Source: Aliiroseovarius sp. S1123
GTDB lineage: Bacteria > Pseudomonadota > Alphaproteobacteria > Rhodobacterales > Rhodobacteraceae
Assembly (NCBI RefSeq): GCF_023015885.1
Contig: NZ_JALKBE010000007.1
Coordinates: 62,001 to 126,000, forward strand
Direction of reading: 5' to 3'
Length of the DNA stretch: 64,000 bases
Part shown: positions 53,655 through 63,494 of the stretch, piece after piece
Position numbering within the stretch: position 1 is the stretch's first letter
Layout: each line of letters begins with the position of its first letter
Position numbers and translations under genes: made by a program
Notes under the pieces: generated by a model
Told to the model about the DNA's origin: nothing
What the model saw: only the letters and a program-made list of their open reading frames with translations
Databases searched by the model: none

Positions 53655-55430
53655 CGGCCAGAACACCAGAATCGCGGGGATCGACACCGCGACGACGAGG
53701 ATCTCTAGTGGCAGTCCCATACGCCAGTAATCCCCGAACTTATAGCCACCGGGGCCAAGGATCAGCGTGTTGTTCTTGTGCCCAATGGGGGTCAGGAACG
53801 CGCAGGAGGCCGCAATGGCCACGGCCATTAGGAACGGGTCGGGGTTCTTGTCCAACGCATGTGCCATCTGGATTCCCACGGGCGCGGCGACGATGGTGGT
53901 CGCGGTGTTGTTCAAAACGTCCGACAGCGTCATGGTGACGATCATCAACACGGTCAGAACCGCCCATGCAGGCAGGCCTTCGGTTATCCCGACCAACGTA
54001 CCGGCGATCAGCTCGGTCCCGCCAGAGGCCTCAAGCGCGGCCCCCAAGGGGATCATCGAGCCGAGCAGCACCACGACGGGCCATTCGATATGGGTGTAGA
54101 GTTCGGACAGGGGGATGATCTTGGCCAGCACGTATCCGATCACGACAAGCCCCAAGGCCACCGGTAGATAGATCAGGCCAAAGCTTGCGGCAGCAACGGC
54201 AGCCGCGAACAGGCCGATGGCCAGCCAGACCTTTTCGTCCCGTGTGACCGTTAGCCCGCGTTCCGCCAGCGGAAGGCAGCCCAGCCATTCGGTCACATCT
54301 GCTTCTCTGCCTTGCGGGACTAGAAGCAATAGGATGTCACCCGGATGAACCTCGGTTTTGCGGACCTGCTTGGTGATCTTCTTGCCCGCCCGCGAAATAC
54401 CCATCAGGACCGAGCTTTGACGCCAGTTCAAACCAATCGATTGCGCGGTCCTGCCGGCAATCCGGGCGTTCTCGGGGACGACGACCTCGATCTTCGATAG
54501 ACCCTCGCCCTCGGCTTTCAGCTTCTCTTCGCGGTGGGTTTCGGCAAAGGCCAGCCCAAGGGCCGCGCGGAATTCGTCCAAAGCCTCGGGCGTGGCTTCC
54601 AGCACCAACGCGTCATGTGCCCGAAGCATGGTGCCGCGCTGGGTGCCATAGCGGCGCGAACCGTCACGTACCAGACCAAGGATCGCGACATCATTCTTCT
54701 CGGCATCGTTCAACAGCTCTTTCAGGCGCTTTCCAATATGCTTTGAATCCTCGGGCACGGTCAGTTCGGCCACATACTGGCTGAACTCGTCCATTGGGTT
54801 GGATCCGTTTTTATCCGCGTCCGGTTGAGGGATCAGTCGCCAACCAATCAGCGCCACGAAGATCAGGCCCGCGATGGCGGTGACGCCGCCCACGGGGGCG
54901 AAGTCGAACATCTTGAAGGGTTCGCCCAAGGCGTCCTCGCGGATCGAGGCAATGATGATGTTGGGGGGCGTGCCGATCAGTGTGACCATGCCACCAAGGA
55001 TTGTGGCGAAGGACAGGGGCATGAGGCTGAGCCCCACGGGGCGGGCGGCTTTTCGGGCGGTCTGGATGTCGACGGGCATCAGAAGGGCAAGGGCCGCGAC
55101 GTTGTTCATGAAGGCTGACAGCACGCCGCCGATGGCGCCCATCAGGGCGATATGCGCGCCCAAGGATCGCGAGGCATCGACCAGCGTGCGGGTGATCAGA
55201 AACACGGCTCCGGATCGCACCAGTCCCGCCGACACCACCAACACCAGCGCGACGACCAGTGTGGCGGGGTGGCCGAAGCCGGAAAACGCCTCTTTCGTGG
55301 GGACGACGCCAAGGGCGACCCCCAGCATAAGTGCGGAAAAGGCTACGATATCATAGCGGAAGCGGCCCCAGAGCAGCAGGCCGAATACGGCACCGAAAAG
55401 CGAAAAGAGAATGATCTGGTCTGTCGTCAT
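53649..55430 (-). CDS. SLC13-family permease with RCK_C domains (second copy)
   Basis: About 593 residues from ATG 55430; an upstream GTG at 55460 would add ten. It has the same layout as the permease at 51312: paired motifs NNVAALALLMPV and LNNTATTIVAAP, TLIGTPPNIIIA, and central RCK_C domains. The two genes converge on either side of one small gene. Substrate unknown; the two may differ in specificity. Confidence 0.87.
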   Translation of the reverse strand: MTTDQIILFSLFGAVFGLLLWGRFRYDIVAFSALMLGVALGVVPTKEAFSGFGHPATLVVALVLVVSAGLVRSGAVFLITRTLVDASRSLGAHIALMGAIGGVLSAFMNNVAALALLMPVDIQTARKAARPVGLSLMPLSFATILGGMVTLIGTPPNIIIASIREDALGEPFKMFDFAPVGGVTAIAGLIFVALIGWRLIPQPDADKNGSNPMDEFSQYVAELTVPEDSKHIGKRLKELLNDAEKNDVAILGLVRDGSRRYGTQRGTMLRAHDALVLEATPEALDEFRAALGLAFAETHREEKLKAEGEGLSKIEVVVPENARIAGRTAQSIGLNWRQSSVLMGISRAGKKITKQVRKTEVHPGDILLLLVPQGREADVTEWLGCLPLAERGLTVTRDEKVWLAIGLFAAAVAAASFGLIYLPVALGLVVIGYVLAKIIPLSELYTHIEWPVVVLLGSMIPLGAALEASGGTELIAGTLVGITEGLPAWAVLTVLMIVTMTLSDVLNNTATTIVAAPVGIQMAHALDKNPDPFLMAVAIAASCAFLTPIGHKNNTLILGPGGYKFGDYWRMGLPLEILVVAVSIPAILVFWPL

Positions 55431-55461
55431 GCCCAAGAAGTAACCCGTGGGCGCGTGCACG

Positions 55462-56055
55462 TCACCCGTAGATTACGGGGAAAAGCGTGGCAACAAGCAG
55501 CAGGGCCATGGTGATGTTAAAAGCGCGCAGCCGTGCGGGGTTGGTCAGGATCACGCGGATTTTCTGCCCCAGAACGGTCCAAGTGGACACCGACGGCAAG
55601 TTCACCGTACCAAAGATCACGGCCACCAGAAGAACGGCCCCCATATCGCGCGACGGCGCATAGGCACTGATCGCAGTCAGCGCCATCGCCCAGGCCTTCG
55701 GGTTCACCCATTGAAAGGCCGAAGCTTGCAGAAAGGTCATCGGTGTGCCGCCCGCCGTGCCCGTGCCGGGTTCGGAGGCGCGGGCGATTTTCCACGCGAG
55801 CCATAAAAGGTAGGCCACGCTGCCCGCCTTCAGCACCGTGTAGCTGACCGGGTAAAGGTCGAAAAGCTGCATCAGCCCCGCGCCAACCAGCACGACCATC
55901 AGTGTGAATCCCAGCGCCACACCCAGCATATGCGGGATGGTGCGGGCAAAGCCGAAATTCGCTCCCGACGCCATAAGCATCAGGTTGTTTGGTCCCGGCG
56001 TAATGGACGACACAAAAGCAAAGGCGACAAGCGCGAAGAGGAGGTCATAAGTCAT
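55462..56055 (-). CDS. LysE/RhtB-family amino acid exporter
   Basis: 197 residues with six hydrophobic segments. The N-terminus SSITPGPNNLMLMASGANFG is the LysE/RhtB hallmark. It exports an amino acid, identity unknown. Divergent from an Lrp/AsnC regulator gene, the usual control arrangement for this family. Confidence 0.9.
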   Translation of the reverse strand: MTYDLLFALVAFAFVSSITPGPNNLMLMASGANFGFARTIPHMLGVALGFTLMVVLVGAGLMQLFDLYPVSYTVLKAGSVAYLLWLAWKIARASEPGTGTAGGTPMTFLQASAFQWVNPKAWAMALTAISAYAPSRDMGAVLLVAVIFGTVNLPSVSTWTVLGQKIRVILTNPARLRAFNITMALLLVATLFPVIYG

Positions 56056-56065
56056 GGAAGGGATT

Positions 56066-56075
56066 GTTGCGCAAC
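56066..56075. promoter_or_regulatory. Palindrome GTTGCGCAAC in the lysE-lrp gap
   Basis: Perfect 10-bp palindrome 11 bp upstream of the LysE start and 54 bp before the Lrp start. A related half site (TTTGCGCC) is adjacent. Candidate Lrp operator, inferred from position. Confidence 0.4.
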
Positions 56076-56128
56076 ATTTGCGCCGTGAGATTGCAAAGTT
56101 GCACAGATATCGGATAAAAGCACAACTA

Positions 56129-56581
56129 ATGGTGAAGAATGATCACATAAATCAACGAATATTGCGCGATTTGTCGAAAGACGGCCGCTTGCCCAATACC
56201 GAACTGGCGGATCGCGTGGGCCTGTCGCCCTCTGCCTGTCTACGGCGCGTGCAAGAGCTGGAACGCAGCGGCGTGATCACCGGCTATCGGGCAGTGCTCG
56301 ACCCGGTCGCGATGGGCGTGGGCTTTGTGGCCTATGTCACGGTTGGCCTGAACGACCACACTAAAGAGGCGCAGGAAGGGTTCGAACGGGCCGTGGCGCT
56401 GTATGACGAGGTGCGCGAGTGTCACAACATCACGGGCACCGTCGAATATCTGCTGCGGGTCGAGGCCGAAGACCTGATCGCCTACAAGCGCTTTCACACC
56501 GACAAGCTGGGCACGCTGCCACAGGTGCATCAGTTGGTGACCCATGTGGTGATGGGTTCGCCCAAGGATGAACGCGCGTAA
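56129..56581 (+). CDS. Lrp/AsnC-family transcriptional regulator
   Basis: 150 residues. The N-terminal HTH (NQRILRDLSKDGRLPNTELA, then SPSACLRRVQELERSG) is followed by the RAM ligand domain (GVGFVAYVTVGL, ITGTVEYLLRV). It likely senses the amino acid exported by the divergent LysE. The start is taken as MVKND at 56129; the ribosome site is weak. Confidence 0.9.
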   Translation: MVKNDHINQRILRDLSKDGRLPNTELADRVGLSPSACLRRVQELERSGVITGYRAVLDPVAMGVGFVAYVTVGLNDHTKEAQEGFERAVALYDEVRECHNITGTVEYLLRVEAEDLIAYKRFHTDKLGTLPQVHQLVTHVVMGSPKDERA

Positions 56582-56657
56582 TCGGGTGCCGCGGCTGGCG
56601 CTGTCCGGTGCGATAGGGTATATATTTCGAAACGCGAATGCCTGACGGAGCCCCCCC

Positions 56658-57074
56658 ATGACCCGACTCTTAGCCCTGACCGCCGTGCTTGCCCTGATGG
56701 CCTTGCCTGCGCGTGCCAATGACGCCGCGATCGAGGGCATGCAGGATTACATGATGTTCACGGAATACGAAGCCGGGATCATTCTGCCCCAGCAGATCGA
56801 CGAAGGTGTATTCAACGCGGTCCTGTTCATTGATGTCCGTGACGCAGAGCAATTTGCCGAGGCCCATATCCCCAGCGCGATCAATATCGAGTGGCGCGAA
56901 GTGCTGGATCGGATCGACGAGATTCCAACCGACCGCAAGGTGATCGTCTATTGCAACACCGGCACCATCTCGTCTCAGGCGATGTTCGCCCTGCGGGTGG
57001 CCGGGCGCGAAAACGTGTCCGTTTTGCAGACTGGGCATCGAGGCTGGCAGGAAAACGCGGCCTACAAGCCCTAG
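56658..57074 (+). CDS. Exported rhodanese-like protein
   Basis: 138 residues with a signal peptide (LLALTAVLALMALPARA, cleavage before Asn21). One rhodanese domain: FIDVRDAEQFAEAHIPSAIN and the active-site loop YCNTGTISS with Cys99. A periplasmic sulfur-transfer or redox role is inferred. Confidence 0.88.
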   Translation: MTRLLALTAVLALMALPARANDAAIEGMQDYMMFTEYEAGIILPQQIDEGVFNAVLFIDVRDAEQFAEAHIPSAINIEWREVLDRIDEIPTDRKVIVYCNTGTISSQAMFALRVAGRENVSVLQTGHRGWQENAAYKP

Positions 57075-57143
57075 GCCCCCCTTGCCCCTTGTCCGCCCCA
57101 TGGGCTATTGAGCCTCGAACGAAGAATTTAGTCGGAGGTCGCC

Positions 57144-57884
57144 ATGGCTGGCCACTCAAAATGGGCAAACATCCAGCACCGCAAAGGTCGCCAGGACAAG
57201 CTGCGCTCGAAACTGTTTTCGAAACTCGCAAAAGAGATCACCGTGGCCGCCAAAATGGGCGACCCGGATCCCGAGAAGAACCCGCGTCTGCGTCTGGCCG
57301 TGAAAGAGGCCAAGTCAAGCTCGGTCCCGAAGGACGTGATCGAACGCGCGATCAAGAAATCGCAGGGCGGTGATGCGGAAAACTATGACGAGATCCGGTA
57401 TGAGGGCTATGGCCCCAATGGTGTCGCCGTCATCGTCGAAACCATGACCGATAACAAGAACCGGACTGCGTCGACCGTGCGCTCGACCTTCACTAAGAAC
57501 GGCGGCAACTTGGGCGAAACCGGTTCGGTGGGCTTTATGTTCGACCGGAAGGGCGAAGTGATCTATGGTGCCGACGCGGGCGATGCAGACACCGTGATGG
57601 AAGCCGCCATTGAAGCGGGTGCCGAGGATTGCGAAAGCGACGAGAACGGCCACCGCATCACCTGCGCCGATACCGACCTGAACGAAGTGTCGACCGCGCT
57701 GGAAGCCGCACTGGGCGAGTCGGAATCGACAAAGCTGATCTGGCAACCGAACATCACGACCGAGCTGGACCTCGAGAACATGCAAAAGCTGATGAAGCTG
57801 GTGGATGCGCTTGAGGATGATGACGACGTGCAGCGCGTCACCACCAATTTCGAAGCCTCAGACGAGGTGATGGCGCAGCTGTAA
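57144..57884 (+). CDS. YebC/PmpR-family transcription-translation factor
   Basis: 246 residues beginning [15 protein letters not shown], the family signature. The family is known as a transcriptional regulator and, in recent work, as a ribosome-associated factor. GGAGGT precedes the ATG. A hairpin terminator follows. Confidence 0.94.
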   Translation: MAGHSKWANIQHRKGRQDKLRSKLFSKLAKEITVAAKMGDPDPEKNPRLRLAVKEAKSSSVPKDVIERAIKKSQGGDAENYDEIRYEGYGPNGVAVIVETMTDNKNRTASTVRSTFTKNGGNLGETGSVGFMFDRKGEVIYGADAGDADTVMEAAIEAGAEDCESDENGHRITCADTDLNEVSTALEAALGESESTKLIWQPNITTELDLENMQKLMKLVDALEDDDDVQRVTTNFEASDEVMAQL

Positions 57885-57906
57885 GCACGACGTCAGAAAG
57901 AATTCA

Positions 57907-57947
57907 GGCCCCGGCGCGGTTTCTCTGCGTCGGGGTCTCTTGTTTTT
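57907..57947 (+). terminator. Rho-independent terminator of the yebC-type gene
   Basis: CCCCGGCGC pairs with GCGTCGGGG (one G-T) and is followed by TCTCTTGTTTTT. About 25 nt after the stop. Confidence 0.75.
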
Positions 57948-57974
57948 GGATCCAATCCGGTGTCATGTCGCGGG

Positions 57975-58880
57975 ATGAGCAGCACACTGACCTTACACCG
58001 CCCCGCGCATGGGATCGCATGGATGCTGTCGGCAGGCCTGTTTTTCGTGATGATGAACGCGCTGGTAAAATATGTCGGGCAGGAGCTGCCGTCCTCGCAA
58101 GCCGCGTTTTTGCGTTATGTTTTCGGGCTGGTCTTTGTTCTGCCTGCGCTTGGTCAACTTGCTAAGGCGCGGTTCTCGGCACGGGTTTGGCAGCTTTTCG
58201 TTGCGCGCGGTGTGGTGCACACCGGGGCCGTGTTGTGCTGGTTTTATGCGATGACCCAAATCACGGTGGCCGAGGTCGTGGCGATGAACTACCTCACCCC
58301 GATCTATGTGATGCTGGGGGCCGCGGTTTTTCTGGGTGAAAGTTTCTCGACTCGTCGGATGCTGGCGGTCGCAGCGGCCTTTCTTGGGGTGCTGATCATC
58401 TTACGTCCGGGTCTGCGCGAACTGGGCGCCGGGCATATCTCGATGGTGTTCACAGCGATCTTTCTGGGGATTTCGTATTTGATTGCCAAACGGTTGGCGC
58501 AAGACGCATCAGCGGGTGTGGTGGTGGCAATGATGTCAATCACGGCAACCATCGGTCTGGTGCCCGCCGCTGTTATGGTCTGGGTGCCACCTAGTTTGGT
58601 GCAGATGGCATGGCTGGCCGTGGTCGCGTTTTTTGCGACAGCTGGCCACTATTCCATGTCCCGTGCGTTTGCCGAGGCCCCTGTATCGGTCACCCAGCCT
58701 GTTACCTTTCTGCAAATCATTTGGGCCGCTGCGACAGGCGCAATCTTCTTTGCCGAACCGGTCGATTTTTGGGTGGTCGTTGGCGCAGGCGTGATCATGG
58801 CCGCGGTTACATACATCACGTGGCGCGAGACCGTTTTGAAACGCCGTGTGACCCCCAACCCGAACGAGCCGAAAACGTAA
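57975..58880 (+). CDS. EamA/DMT-family transporter
   Basis: 301 residues with ten hydrophobic segments in two EamA repeats. NYLTPIYVMLGAAVFLGE and QPVTFLQIIWAA are the repeat ends. Substrate unknown. The ATG at 57975 was chosen; a GTG at 57960 in frame is possible. It converges on the binding-protein gene and shares a terminator. Confidence 0.87.
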   Translation: MSSTLTLHRPAHGIAWMLSAGLFFVMMNALVKYVGQELPSSQAAFLRYVFGLVFVLPALGQLAKARFSARVWQLFVARGVVHTGAVLCWFYAMTQITVAEVVAMNYLTPIYVMLGAAVFLGESFSTRRMLAVAAAFLGVLIILRPGLRELGAGHISMVFTAIFLGISYLIAKRLAQDASAGVVVAMMSITATIGLVPAAVMVWVPPSLVQMAWLAVVAFFATAGHYSMSRAFAEAPVSVTQPVTFLQIIWAAATGAIFFAEPVDFWVVVGAGVIMAAVTYITWRETVLKRRVTPNPNEPKT

Positions 58881-58907
58881 AAGGGCGCCCGCTTGGGACG
58901 CCCTTTT
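58879..58907. terminator. Bidirectional terminator between DMT and binding-protein genes
   Basis: AAAAGGGCG and CGCCCTTTT are perfect arms with an inner CCC/GGG, giving A and T runs on both sides, suited to both convergent genes. Confidence 0.85.
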
Positions 58908-58925
58908 GCATGGTTTCTGGGGCGA

Positions 58926-60395
58926 TCAATCCGACCAGCTAACGCCCGTTAGGTCATTCGCCTGCGTGGGCGCGTTTTCCCACAGCCCGTTGATCTTGGC
59001 ATTCGCCACGCCAGTTTTCGCCAGTTGGAACAGATAGCCGTTTACATAGTCATCCGCGATGATTTGCTGGGCCTGTTTGTTTAGCTCGGCGCGCATGGCC
59101 GGGTCCGAGGTCACCGACAGCTTCTCGATCAGCGCTTGGAAGTCGGCGTTGTCATACTGGAAATAGTATTCCGGGCGGGCGTAGATGTTGATATCTGCGG
59201 GTTCGGTATGGCTGACGATGGTCAGGTCATAATCCTTGCCTTTGAACACCTGCTCGATCCACTGCGCCCATTCCAGATTGCTGATCTCGGTGTTGATGCC
59301 GACATTGCGCAGTTGGGCGGCGATGATCTCGCCTCCGCGGCGGGCATAGGCGGGGGGCGGCAGCATCAGCCGCAGGGTTAGGTTCTCGGCTCCAGCCTCG
59401 ACCAGCAGCGATTTTGACATCTCGGGGTCAAAACCGGATTGGCCGGTCAGATCCACATAATCCGGGTTGTGCGGAGCAAAGTGGGTGCCGATGGGTGTCC
59501 CAAAACCATGCATCGCGCCGTCGATAATGTCCTGTCGGTTGATCGCATGAGCAATCGCCTTACGCACGCGGACATCGGCCAGCGGGCCGGACTTGTTGTT
59601 GGTGGATAGGATGGTCTCACCCTCGGTCGAGCCCACGATCACGTTGAAACGTGGATCCGCTTGGAACTGGGCCAGCGTTTCGGGCGCAGGGAAGTTCGGG
59701 AAAGCGTCGACGTCGCCAGCCATCATCGCAGCAAAGGCGGCGTTCGGGTCCGAGATGAACTTGAACGTGGCTTTGGCCAGTGCAGGTGCGTCGCCCCAAT
59801 AGGCGTCATTGCGTGCGATGGTCACATGATCGCCCTTGGCCCATTCCACAAAGGAAAACGGGCCGGTGCCTACGGGGGAGGTCGCTGCAGTGTCGATGCT
59901 TTCCGGCGCGACGATCACGGCATCGCCCCAAGCCATGTTGAAGGCGAAATTGCCGTTGGGGGCAGACAGTTTCACCGCGACCGAGGTCGGGCTGACCGCC
60001 GTCACGCTTTCGATATCCTTGAACAGCGCTTTCTGCGCGTTGGTCGAATCTTCCGCCCGCGCGCGATCCAGCGAGAAGACAACGTCATCGGCATCCATCG
60101 TGGTGCCATCATGGAAGGTGACGCCTTCGCGTAGGGTGAAGGTATAGGTCAAGCCGTCCTCGCTGACCTCCCACGCGCTGGCCAGACCAGGCAGCACCGC
60201 GCCATCCGGGCCAAAGCGGGTCAGGCCCTCGTAGATATTGGCATAGACGACTTCATCAATCGCGGCGGCAGCGCCTGCGGTGGGATCCAGATTTGGCGGC
60301 TCAAGCACCATGCCCAATGTGATCGCGTCATTGCCGGCTAAAGCGGTCGTTGCCATCAGCGCCCATGCGCCTGCTGTAAGTTTCAGGTTGGTCAT
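58926..60395 (-). CDS. Dipeptide-type ABC transporter substrate-binding protein
   Basis: 489 residues of the SBP family 5 (DppA/OppA-like). A signal peptide (LKLTAGAWALMATTALA) leads to the mature N-terminus. LTYTFTLREGVTFHDGTTMDADDVVFSLDR is the family core, with VRKAIAHAINRQDI later (each quoted in part). AAGGAGG precedes the ATG at 60395. No permease or ATPase genes follow it, so it is an orphan here. Ligand unknown. Confidence 0.9.
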   Translation of the reverse strand: MTNLKLTAGAWALMATTALAGNDAITLGMVLEPPNLDPTAGAAAAIDEVVYANIYEGLTRFGPDGAVLPGLASAWEVSEDGLTYTFTLREGVTFHDGTTMDADDVVFSLDRARAEDSTNAQKALFKDIESVTAVSPTSVAVKLSAPNGNFAFNMAWGDAVIVAPESIDTAATSPVGTGPFSFVEWAKGDHVTIARNDAYWGDAPALAKATFKFISDPNAAFAAMMAGDVDAFPNFPAPETLAQFQADPRFNVIVGSTEGETILSTNNKSGPLADVRVRKAIAHAINRQDIIDGAMHGFGTPIGTHFAPHNPDYVDLTGQSGFDPEMSKSLLVEAGAENLTLRLMLPPPAYARRGGEIIAAQLRNVGINTEISNLEWAQWIEQVFKGKDYDLTIVSHTEPADINIYARPEYYFQYDNADFQALIEKLSVTSDPAMRAELNKQAQQIIADDYVNGYLFQLAKTGVANAKINGLWENAPTQANDLTGVSWSD

Positions 60396-60546
60396 CTTGA
60401 TCCTCCTTACCCGTTCTGCGGGATATACCATATGAAACGCGGGATTTTGGGCCAAGGCAAGGGAAAGACGTCCCGTCATTCCCCTTTGAAATTCTGCGAT
60501 GCAGCATTATAGTCCCCGCCAGCGAAGAGGATCAGGGAGGAGAACC

Positions 60547-61374
60547 ATGAGCGCCTCGGCCAAGATTAAAGCACCGACCCCGTCGGACATCCGCGCCCGC
60601 AAAGGGGATACGCCCTTAGTCGTGCTGACTGCATATGCGACCCCGACCGCCCAGATGATGGACGCACATTGCGACATCGTTCTGGTGGGCGACAGCGTGG
60701 GTATGGTGATCCACGGGCTTCCCGACACGCTGGGCGTCACGATGGAGATGATGTGCCTGCATGGGGCCGCTGTGAAGCGCGGTCTGTCGCAGGCCATGAT
60801 GGTCGTCGACATGCCGTTCGGCTCTTACGAAGAAAGCCCGCAGCAAGCCTTCCGCAACGCCGCCCGCCTGATGCGCGAAACCGGCGCGGCTGCGGTGAAA
60901 CTGGAAGGTGGCGTGTCGATGGAAGAAACCATCCGCTTCCTGACCAGCCGCTCGATCCCTGTGATGGCCCATGTGGGCCTGACCCCGCAAGCGATCAACA
61001 CGCTGGGCGGCTATGCTGTGCAAGGCCGTGGCGAGGATCGCGCGCGCGTGATGGCAGACGCCAAGGCGGTGGAAGCGGCGGGTGCGTTTTCGGTCGTGCT
61101 GGAAAAAGTGCCGGAAAGCCTGGCCAACGAAATCACCGAAGCCGTGTCCATCCCGACCATTGGCATCGGCGCCTCGGCACAATGTGACGGGCAGGTTCTA
61201 GTGGTGGACGACATGCTGGGCCTGTTCACGGCCTTCAAACCGAAATTCGCCAAACGCTATGCAACTTTGGGCGTGGATGGTGAAAAAGCCATTGCCAAAT
61301 ATGCCCAAGAGGTGCGAGACCGCAGCTTCCCGGCGCCAGAGCACGTCTTTGCAGATGAGGTCAAAAAGAAATGA
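60547..61374 (+). CDS. panB: 3-methyl-2-oxobutanoate hydroxymethyltransferase
   Basis: First enzyme of pantothenate synthesis, 275 residues. [28 protein letters not shown] is the family N-terminal region (quoted in part) and [11 protein letters not shown] and [12 protein letters not shown] follow. GGGAGGAG precedes the ATG at 60547. It overlaps panC by 4 nt. Confidence 0.95.
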   Translation: MSASAKIKAPTPSDIRARKGDTPLVVLTAYATPTAQMMDAHCDIVLVGDSVGMVIHGLPDTLGVTMEMMCLHGAAVKRGLSQAMMVVDMPFGSYEESPQQAFRNAARLMRETGAAAVKLEGGVSMEETIRFLTSRSIPVMAHVGLTPQAINTLGGYAVQGRGEDRARVMADAKAVEAAGAFSVVLEKVPESLANEITEAVSIPTIGIGASAQCDGQVLVVDDMLGLFTAFKPKFAKRYATLGVDGEKAIAKYAQEVRDRSFPAPEHVFADEVKKK

Positions 61375-62207
61375 AGATCATTCGTTCCAAGGACGATCTG
61401 CGCACCCTTCGTCGTAGCTGGATTTTCAAGGGCGAGCGTGTGGCCGTGGTGCCCACGATGGGTGCGCTGCATGCGGGCCACTTGTCTTTGGTGGACGAGG
61501 CGAAGAAACATGCAGACCGCGTGATCGTCACGATCTTCGTGAACCCCAAGCAGTTCAACAATCCGGATGATCTGGACAAGTATCCCCGCACGGAAGAGGA
61601 CGACGCCGCGAAGCTGGCACCTTACGGGATTGATGCGCTCTATGTGCCGACGCCGGATCAGATCTATCCTGATGGTTTCGCCACCAATGTGCGTGTGACG
61701 GGTCTGACCGAAGACCTAGAGGGCGCGCACCGCCCCGGCCATTTCGATGGTGTCGCAACCGTGGTGTCCAAGCTGTTCCTGCAGTCCCGCGCCGATGTGG
61801 CCTGTTTCGGCCAGAAGGACTATCAGCAGATGCTTCTGGTCCGTCGCCTGTCCGAGGATTTGGACATCGAGACCGAAGTGATCGCCTGCCCCACAGTGCG
61901 CGAGGATGACGGGCTGGCAATGTCGTCGCGCAACGTGCGCCTGACCGCGGAAGAGCGCGCCATCGCGCCCGCGTTGAAAGCCGAGATGGACCGCGCTGCC
62001 GAGGCCATCCGCCGTGGTGCAGAGCCACGCGTGGTGCTGGACAGCGCCAAGGCGCAGATCGAGCGCGCGGGCTATCGCACGGTCGAATATCTGGAACTGC
62101 GCGACGCCGAGACCTTGCAGCCTGTGAAAGACCTGTCGCGCCCCACGCGCCTGCTGGCAGCAGCGATGCTGGGTGATGTGCGGCTGATCGACAACATCGC
62201 GGTCTAA
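61371..62207 (+). CDS. panC: Pantoate--beta-alanine ligase
   Basis: Final enzyme of pantothenate synthesis, 278 residues. The HIGH-like motif is [23 protein letters not shown] and [12 protein letters not shown] are typical. In an operon with panB. Its 3' end overlaps the convergent DUF3052 gene by 4 bp. Confidence 0.96.
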   Translation: MKIIRSKDDLRTLRRSWIFKGERVAVVPTMGALHAGHLSLVDEAKKHADRVIVTIFVNPKQFNNPDDLDKYPRTEEDDAAKLAPYGIDALYVPTPDQIYPDGFATNVRVTGLTEDLEGAHRPGHFDGVATVVSKLFLQSRADVACFGQKDYQQMLLVRRLSEDLDIETEVIACPTVREDDGLAMSSRNVRLTAEERAIAPALKAEMDRAAEAIRRGAEPRVVLDSAKAQIERAGYRTVEYLELRDAETLQPVKDLSRPTRLLAAAMLGDVRLIDNIAV

Positions 62208-62641
62208 GAGCTCGTCTGCACATGTGAGGCGCGGTGCTCTTTCCGGATCACCAGCTTCAGGCCGGACCAGATCTCGTCCACGGCGCAGACCTTCACGTCG
62301 ACCAATGTGGTCTTCAGGGCAGTGTCGCGGATGACATCCTCGGTCATGTCAGTGGGAACTTTCGAGGTCTTCTTCGGCCAAGATACCCAAATCATGCCAT
62401 CGCAATCTAGCGCGGCGAGAAGCTTAGGCAGGGCGGCGTCGAAGGTGGCGCGGTCGTCGGTGAACATTTGGATCACGTCGTAGGGGCCAGAGAGTTGATC
62501 GGCTGACGTATCCTCGACCAAAATGAAGGCGCGGCTTGAGGCGAGGTAATCTTGTGCAGCCGGGCGACCGATCCACACTACGCGCTGCCCATCTTTTAGG
62601 CCCAGCTTCTTTTCTAGCGGTGTTCCAGAGTATCCCGACAT
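62204..62641 (-). CDS. DUF3052 family protein
   Basis: 145 residues beginning MSGYSGTPLEKKLGLKDGQR, the usual DUF3052 start. Function unknown; a small alpha/beta fold is expected (VWIGRPAAQDYL, DGMIWVSWPKKTSK). It lies just behind the sdhB terminator on the same strand, so it has its own promoter or relies on readthrough. Confidence 0.82.
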   Translation of the reverse strand: MSGYSGTPLEKKLGLKDGQRVVWIGRPAAQDYLASSRAFILVEDTSADQLSGPYDVIQMFTDDRATFDAALPKLLAALDCDGMIWVSWPKKTSKVPTDMTEDVIRDTALKTTLVDVKVCAVDEIWSGLKLVIRKEHRASHVQTSS

Positions 62642-62655
62642 CTGATCCTCAAACG

Positions 62656-62684
62656 AAAAGGGCGACCAATTGGCCGCCCATTTT
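62656..62684 (-). terminator. Rho-independent terminator of the sdh operon
   Basis: GGGCGGCCAA pairs with TTGGTCGCCC (one G-T) on the minus strand, followed by TTTTCG. It lies 19 bp after the sdhB stop. Confidence 0.85.
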
Positions 62685-62702
62685 GCATGAATTTTGAAAA
62701 GA

Positions 62703-63482
62703 TCAAAGGTGGCGCTCGACCATCATTTTCTTGATCGAGGCGATTGCCTTGGCCGGGTTCAGGCCTTTCGGGCAAGTCTTCGAGCAGTTCATGATTGTGT
62801 GGCAGCGATACAGCTTGAAGGGGTCTTCCAGCTGGTCCAGACGCTCGCCGGTGGCTTCATCGCGGCTGTCGATGATCCAGCGATAAGCGTGCAGCAGCGC
62901 GGCCGGTCCAAGATAGCGGTCACCGTTCCACCAATAGCTCGGGCACGAGGTCGAGCAGCTGGCGCACATGACGCATTCATAGAGACCATCAAGCTTCTTG
63001 CGGTCCTCAATGGACTGCTTCCACTCTTTCGCGGGGCGGTTGGTCTTGGTTTCCAGCCACGGCATGATCGAGGCGTGCTGCGCGTAGAAATGCGTCAGGT
63101 CCGGGATCAGGTCTTTCACCACCGGCATGTGCGGCAGCGGATAGATCTTCACGTCGCCCTTGATCTCGTCCATCCCGTAAATACAGGCCAGCGTGTTGAT
63201 CCCGTCGATGTTCATCGCGCACGATCCACAGATGCCTTCACGGCAGGACCGGCGGAAGGTCAGGGTCGGATCAATCTCGTTCTTGATTTTGATCAGCGCG
63301 TCCAGAACCATCGGACCACACTTGTCCATGTCCAGGAAATAGGTGTCCACACGGGGGTTTTCGCCATCATCCGGGTTCCAGCGATAGATCTGGAACTTGC
63401 GGACATTGCTGGCACCCTCGGGTTTTGGCCATGTCTTACCGACGCGAACGGTCGAGTTCTTGGGGAGCTTGAATTGTACCAT
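62703..63482 (-). CDS. sdhB: Succinate dehydrogenase iron-sulfur subunit
   Basis: 259 residues. The [2Fe-2S] ligands are Cys80, Cys85, Cys88 and Cys100; the [4Fe-4S] and [3Fe-4S] cysteines follow in [13 protein letters not shown] and [21 protein letters not shown] precedes the ATG. It is the last gene of the sdh operon, downstream of sdhA with a 12-nt gap. Confidence 0.97.
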   Translation of the reverse strand: MVQFKLPKNSTVRVGKTWPKPEGASNVRKFQIYRWNPDDGENPRVDTYFLDMDKCGPMVLDALIKIKNEIDPTLTFRRSCREGICGSCAMNIDGINTLACIYGMDEIKGDVKIYPLPHMPVVKDLIPDLTHFYAQHASIMPWLETKTNRPAKEWKQSIEDRKKLDGLYECVMCASCSTSCPSYWWNGDRYLGPAALLHAYRWIIDSRDEATGERLDQLEDPFKLYRCHTIMNCSKTCPKGLNPAKAIASIKKMMVERHL

Positions 63483-63494
63483 CTGGCGTCCTCC

